This document shows positions 60,644-64,000 of a DNA stretch of 64,000 nucleotides, one piece after another (the first letter of the stretch is position 1; each line of letters begins with the position of its first letter). The stretch is from an uncultured Acidobacteriota bacterium (GTDB lineage Bacteria; Acidobacteriota; Vicinamibacteria; Vicinamibacterales; CAVVIG01), in NCBI GenBank assembly GCA_902825985.1, contig CADEDC010000002.1, forward strand, positions 87,226 to 151,225, given 5' to 3'. Both the position numbers and the translations under genes were made by a program. Under the pieces are notes generated by a model, which made no database searches, was not told the origin of the DNA, and saw only the letters and a program-made list of their open reading frames with translations.

Positions 60644-60871
60644 ATGTCGTTCCTGTCACGCAAGACAGATGAAGGATTCGATCGTTTGCAGACGCTGCTC
60701 CTCAACATGCGCGCCGGCGATGCCTTGTGCGTCGACGAGGCGGTGCGTGCGTCGGGGCTGTCGGAAGACGTCTGCCGCACGGCGCTCGAGTCGCTGGAAA
60801 GGGTCGGCCTCATGAATCGTGAGAACGACCGGCGATTCGTGCGGCGCACCCTCGACGTCGTCGCTCGGTGA
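60644..60871 (+). CDS. Small winged-helix-like protein, 75 residues
   Basis: Starts MSFLSRKTDEGFDRLQTLLLNM. The pattern CVDEAVRASGLSEDVCRTALESLERVGLMNRENDRRFVRRTLD reads as helix-turn-helix with a short wing (recognition-like helix CRTALESLERVGL). A DNA-binding or protein-binding role is plausible. There is no obvious partner gene next to it; the PEGA gene starts 190 bases on. Confidence 0.6.
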   Translation: MSFLSRKTDEGFDRLQTLLLNMRAGDALCVDEAVRASGLSEDVCRTALESLERVGLMNRENDRRFVRRTLDVVAR

Positions 60872-61062
60872 ACGTCTCCACCCTGTACGGTCGAGCTTGG
60901 CGCCGGCTTGTGCCAACTCGGCACGCAACGCCAGCGCACGCTCCTGCACTACATGACAGCGGGCGCGGCAAATACCCGTAGCCTGCCTCGCGTTCTCTGG
61001 CACAATTACATTTTTCGCATACGTGCAGGGCCAACCCTCGACGGTTGGATTGGATCCACACC

Positions 61063-62421
61063 ATGTCACGTCAGCCTCTGGTCTTCAAGCTCGCCTCTGG
61101 AACGCCCGCTCGGCCCGACGTCGGGTCTGACGAGGTGCCGCCAGCGGATCAGGCCCCCGGCGTGGCCGCCGGCGACACGTCCGACACGGCGTCCACCACC
61201 GGCGCCACCGAGCTGTTCGCACCTGGCGACGGCGACCCTGGCGAACCGCCTGCCGCTGTCGAGGCGTTGACGCTGGATCGCCCCACGATCGCGGCGCCGC
61301 AGCAGGCGGTTGAGCCAGCGTCGGTCGAGCTCGCGGACCTCCCGCCGTCGTTGCGAGCCAGAGCGTCCGCGGGCCTCGATGCGTTCTCGAGTGAACACGA
61401 AATCCGATTCCGGACGCATCCACCGGCGGCACCGCGCGGAGGCAGCCCGCTTCTCGTCGGCGCGGCGGCAGTCGCCGCGCTCGGGCTCGCAGGTGTTCTG
61501 TACGTCACGGTCTTCCGCACCACCGCTCCGCCGCTGGCCGCCGCCAGCGCCGTCACCGGACTGGCGCAGTTCGATTCACGTCCGGGCGGCGCGGAGGTCA
61601 TCATCGACGGCACGGTCCGCGGGACCACGCCCCTCAAGCTGTCTCTCCCGGTCGGTGCTCATACGCTCGAGATTCGCGGCGAGACCGGCAGCCGCACCTT
61701 GCCGCTGGCAATCGAGGCCGGCGTGCTCGTGTCCCAGTACGTCGAATTGATGGCGACGCCAAGCGCCACAGCCGGTGCCCAGACCGGTCGGCTGGATATC
61801 ACGTCGGATCCACCAGGCGCGCAGGTGCGTCTCGACGGCGTCGTCCGCGGCCTCACACCGTTGACGATCGACGCGGTCGACGCGAGCGAGCATCGGGTGT
61901 CGCTCACCCGCGACGGCGCGACGATCTACCGAACCGTGCGCGTGGCCCCCGGCGCAACGGCATCCGTCATGGCCTCGCTCTCGGTGCCGGTGGCGACGTC
62001 AGGCGCGGTCGGTGGCTTCCTGTCGCTCGCGGTCCCGTTCGAGGTCCAGGTGCTCGAGAACGGGAGGCTGCTCGGCAGCAGCCGCAGCGATCGACTGATG
62101 ATGCCCACCGGACGCCACGAACTGGAGCTGGTCAACACTGCGCTGCAGTTCCACAGCCCGCTCGCCGTCTCGATTCAGGCCGGCAAGGTCGCGTCTCCGG
62201 CGGTGACGATTCCCGACGGGACGCTGTCGATCAACGCGATTCCGTGGGCCGAAGTGTTTCTCGACGGACAGAACGTCGGCACCACGCCGCTGGCCAATCT
62301 GGCCGTGCCCATCGGCACGCACGACGTCGTCTGGCGTCATCCCCAGCTCGGGGAGCGGCGCCAGGCGGTTGTGGTGACGGTCCAGGCACCGGCCCGCGCA
62401 GGAGTGAACTTCTCGCAATGA
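61063..62421 (+). CDS. Single-pass membrane protein with PEGA repeats
   Basis: 452 residues from ATG 61063. An acidic, Pro-rich cytoplasmic part (1-127), one membrane segment at about 129-151, and an extracytoplasmic part with PEGA repeats: residues about 167-215 (FDSRPGGAEVIIDGTVRGTTP), 238-300 (DITSDPPGAQVRLDGVVRGLTP) and 385-445 (LSINAIPWAEVFLDGQNVGTTP). PEGA domains are often surface or envelope anchors. The gene overlaps the TonB-C gene by ATGA, so the two proteins probably act together. Confidence 0.85.
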   Translation: MSRQPLVFKLASGTPARPDVGSDEVPPADQAPGVAAGDTSDTASTTGATELFAPGDGDPGEPPAAVEALTLDRPTIAAPQQAVEPASVELADLPPSLRARASAGLDAFSSEHEIRFRTHPPAAPRGGSPLLVGAAAVAALGLAGVLYVTVFRTTAPPLAAASAVTGLAQFDSRPGGAEVIIDGTVRGTTPLKLSLPVGAHTLEIRGETGSRTLPLAIEAGVLVSQYVELMATPSATAGAQTGRLDITSDPPGAQVRLDGVVRGLTPLTIDAVDASEHRVSLTRDGATIYRTVRVAPGATASVMASLSVPVATSGAVGGFLSLAVPFEVQVLENGRLLGSSRSDRLMMPTGRHELELVNTALQFHSPLAVSIQAGKVASPAVTIPDGTLSINAIPWAEVFLDGQNVGTTPLANLAVPIGTHDVVWRHPQLGERRQAVVVTVQAPARAGVNFSQ

Positions 62422-63359
62422 GGCGCGCCAAGTCGATCGCCGGTGCTGCCCTGGCGGTGCTCGTGTGGACGCTGCCGGCGGCTGGAGCCGATCTCGCCAC
62501 GGCGCGGGCGCTGTACGCGTCCGCATCGTATGAGGAAGCCCTGACGGCGCTCGCCTCCGTTGCCGACAACGACAGTCCCGAGCAGACGCATCAACTGCGG
62601 GCGCTCTGTCTGCTCGCCCTTGGGCGCACCGAGGATGCCGAGCAGGCGGTCGTTCAGCTGGTCATGCGCAACCCGGCCTACCGGATCGAACAGGCCGACG
62701 TCTCACCCAAGCTGGTCACGCTCTTCCACGACGTGCGCCGCCGGCAGCTGCCGGAGGCCGCGCGGGCCGTGTACGCGCGGGGGAAGACGCACTACGACGC
62801 GAAGCGGTGGTCCGATGCCAGGGCGGAGTTCACCGCCCTGCTGTCGCTGATGGCCGATCCCGACGCTGCCGCGCAGGCGGCGGCCCTCGCCGACCTGAAG
62901 CAGCTCGGCGAGGGGTTCCTCAAGCTCACCGACGGCGAGATCGCATCCGAGGCTCGCCGGGCCGCGGACGCGGCCGCCGCCGAAACAGCCAAGGCCGAGT
63001 CCGCCGCCCGCGCGGCGGCGGAGGCGGCGCAGAAGGCGGCGCTCGCCACCGGCCCGGTGGTCTATTCGTCCGACAACCCCGACGTCGTGCCGCCGGTCGA
63101 GATTCGTCGCGTCATGCCGCGGTGGGTGCCGCCGACGCGCTCGCCGGCCACGGCATCCCACTCCGGCCTGCTCGTCATCGTCATCGACGAAACCGGAGCG
63201 GTCGCCGAGACGAACATCGTCAAGCCGATCTGGCCGGCGTACGACCAGGCGTTGCGCGACATCGCGCGGACCTGGCGCTACCGGCCGGCGACGAGAGCCG
63301 GGCAGCCGGTGCGCTACCGGCAGGTACTCGAGATCGTCCTGCGGCCCGCCAATCCGTAG
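62418..63359 (+). CDS. Secreted TPR-like protein with C-terminal TonB domain
   Basis: 313 residues with a signal peptide (about 1-25, ending PAAGADL). TPR-like helices (DLATARALYASASYEEALTALASV, QLRALCLLALGRTEDAEQAV), a long Ala/Glu helix (about 170-205), then a TonB-C fold (VMPRWVPPTRSP, LLVIVIDETGAVAETNIVKP, YDQALRDIARTWRYRPATRAGQPVRYR). TonB-C domains without an N-terminal membrane anchor are common in Acidobacteriota. Start is coupled to the PEGA gene. Confidence 0.85.
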   Translation: MRRAKSIAGAALAVLVWTLPAAGADLATARALYASASYEEALTALASVADNDSPEQTHQLRALCLLALGRTEDAEQAVVQLVMRNPAYRIEQADVSPKLVTLFHDVRRRQLPEAARAVYARGKTHYDAKRWSDARAEFTALLSLMADPDAAAQAAALADLKQLGEGFLKLTDGEIASEARRAADAAAAETAKAESAARAAAEAAQKAALATGPVVYSSDNPDVVPPVEIRRVMPRWVPPTRSPATASHSGLLVIVIDETGAVAETNIVKPIWPAYDQALRDIARTWRYRPATRAGQPVRYRQVLEIVLRPANP

Positions 63360-63528
63360 CCGCTCCGGCCGCGGCGACGTGGCAGCCGCCCAGCCCTTCC
63401 CGCACCATATCCGGCGCCGGGTAGACGAAACCCCCGACACGCCCCGACTAGTTGCGGCATCGCGCCTCATTCAGCGGCTTTTGCAGGGCACGCATGTTGC
63501 GACGGCCCAGTCCGGCCGGCTTCACGGC

Positions 63529-63792
63529 ATGAATGGCCTCATTCGCATGAACATACGTTTTACGTCCTCGCTCACACCAGACGACGAGAACCGCCTCGCG
63601 CCCGTCGTTCTGCAAGCCATCAGCACCCTGCTGAATGCCCTGCCGATCGCCTACGTGCTCCGGATCGACACGACCGACGCGAGGGTCTACCAGGTGTCGG
63701 GCGCCGGCGTCGGCGCGTCACCACCGATGGCGGTCACGCACGACGAGTCATCGGGCCGCTGGCGGCTCGATAGTTCGGAAGTTCGGGGATAG
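63529..63792 (+). CDS. Small protein of unknown function, 81-87 residues
   Basis: Two ATGs compete (63529 and 63547), neither with a clear ribosome site. The body (IRFTSSLTPDDENRLAPVVLQAISTLLNALPIAYVLRIDTTDARVYQVSG) looks like a small alpha/beta protein. No family recognised. It ends 113 bases before the gene on the other strand. Confidence 0.55.
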   Translation: MNGLIRMNIRFTSSLTPDDENRLAPVVLQAISTLLNALPIAYVLRIDTTDARVYQVSGAGVGASPPMAVTHDESSGRWRLDSSEVRG

Positions 63793-63874
63793 TCCTCGAC
63801 CGCTGATACGCGAGCGCTGGAGAGGGGCCTCCGCGTGCCCTTCATCCAGCCGGCGTGTGACGGGATGCCATTGA

Positions 63875-63899
63875 CCGGCCGGCAGTGAACGCCGGCCGG
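63875..63899. terminator. Perfect hairpin between convergent genes
   Basis: CCGGCCGGC (63875-63883) and GCCGGCCGG (63891-63899) with a seven-base loop. It lies between the tails of two convergent genes and could end transcription from both sides, though no T-run follows. Confidence 0.5.
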
Positions 63900-63905
63900 C
63901 GACGG

Positions 63906-64000
63906 CTACTTGCGGTATTCCTTGAACGGCAGCTGGCAGTCGTGCTTCCGGAGGAAATTCAGGAAGCGCTTGTAGTCACGCGTGTCCATGTTGAAGAGGC
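63906..64000 (-). CDS. C-terminus of a gene continuing beyond the right edge
   Basis: An open frame on the minus strand enters from the window edge and stops at 63906-63908, encoding about 30 residues (ending RKHDCQLPFKEYRK). The coding character is clear (Lys/Phe-rich, unlike shadow frames here), but the fragment is too short to name. Confidence 0.55.
   Translation of the reverse strand, partial: LFNMDTRDYKRFLNFLRKHDCQLPFKEYRK

Overview
The window is a high-GC (roughly two thirds G+C) bacterial chromosome segment whose left 32 kb is one large flagellar and chemotaxis locus. The set of genes (flgH and flgI for L and P rings, sigma-54 enhancer-binding regulators, many hybrid histidine kinases, a PQQ-type quinoprotein dehydrogenase, secreted Gly/Ser/Thr-rich proteins, an L,D-transpeptidase/MepK pair) points to a Gram-negative (diderm) soil-type bacterium. 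My best guess is Acidobacteriota, class Vicinamibacteria. That assignment is inference from gene style, not from a marker gene.

Region 1 (1-28,690, all minus strand, read right to left): an almost gap-free run flgB-flgC-fliE-fliF-fliG-fliH-fliI-fliJ-flgD-flgE-fliK, then a 166-bp gap, then fliL-fliN-fliO-fliP-fliQ-fliR-flhB-flhA-flhF-flhG-fliA-fliM-fliN/Y-like-(membrane protein)-flgF-flgG-flgA-flgH-flgI-flgJ(M23 fusion)-flgM-flgN-flgK-flgL (flgL is cut by the window edge). Many junctions are ATGA, GTGA or TGATG overlaps. Sigma-54 (-24/-12) promoter matches lie in front of flgB and fliL. The filament, filament cap and stator genes (fliC, fliD, fliS, motAB) are not in the window.

Region 2 (28,819-32,709): the control module. 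A receiver protein is preceded by an excellent sigma-28 promoter match. Divergent from it is an FlrC/FleR-type sigma-54 activator, followed by a convergent cytoplasmic histidine kinase, then cheY and a CheX-type phosphatase. With fliA and flgM in region 1 this gives the usual cascade: sigma-54 plus activator for hook-basal-body genes, then FlgM export releasing FliA for late genes.

Region 3 (32,719-39,767): a hybrid kinase with a degenerate N-terminal receiver and no conventional start codon, a NarL-type two-component pair, and a quinoprotein dehydrogenase.

Region 4 (39,980-51,200): mostly envelope and housekeeping genes. Two related secreted proteins, an M50 protease, a DUF882/MepK-like peptidase convergent with a YcbB-like L,D-transpeptidase, a secreted NTF2-like protein, tRNA-Pro(CGG) with terminator, surE, an unknown secreted protein, an AmrS-type radical SAM enzyme overlapping moaA, and a bacilliredoxin.

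Region 5 (51,238-64,000): a second signalling cluster. A receiver protein, a PAS hybrid kinase overlapping an NtrC-like regulator with a GAFSGA loop, two small unknown genes, a GAF-GGDEF diguanylate cyclase divergent from a large protein with a degenerate GGDEF-like tail, a further receiver, a zinc-ribbon membrane micro-protein, a small HTH-like protein, a PEGA-repeat membrane protein coupled to a TonB-C protein, and small proteins of unknown function up to the right edge.
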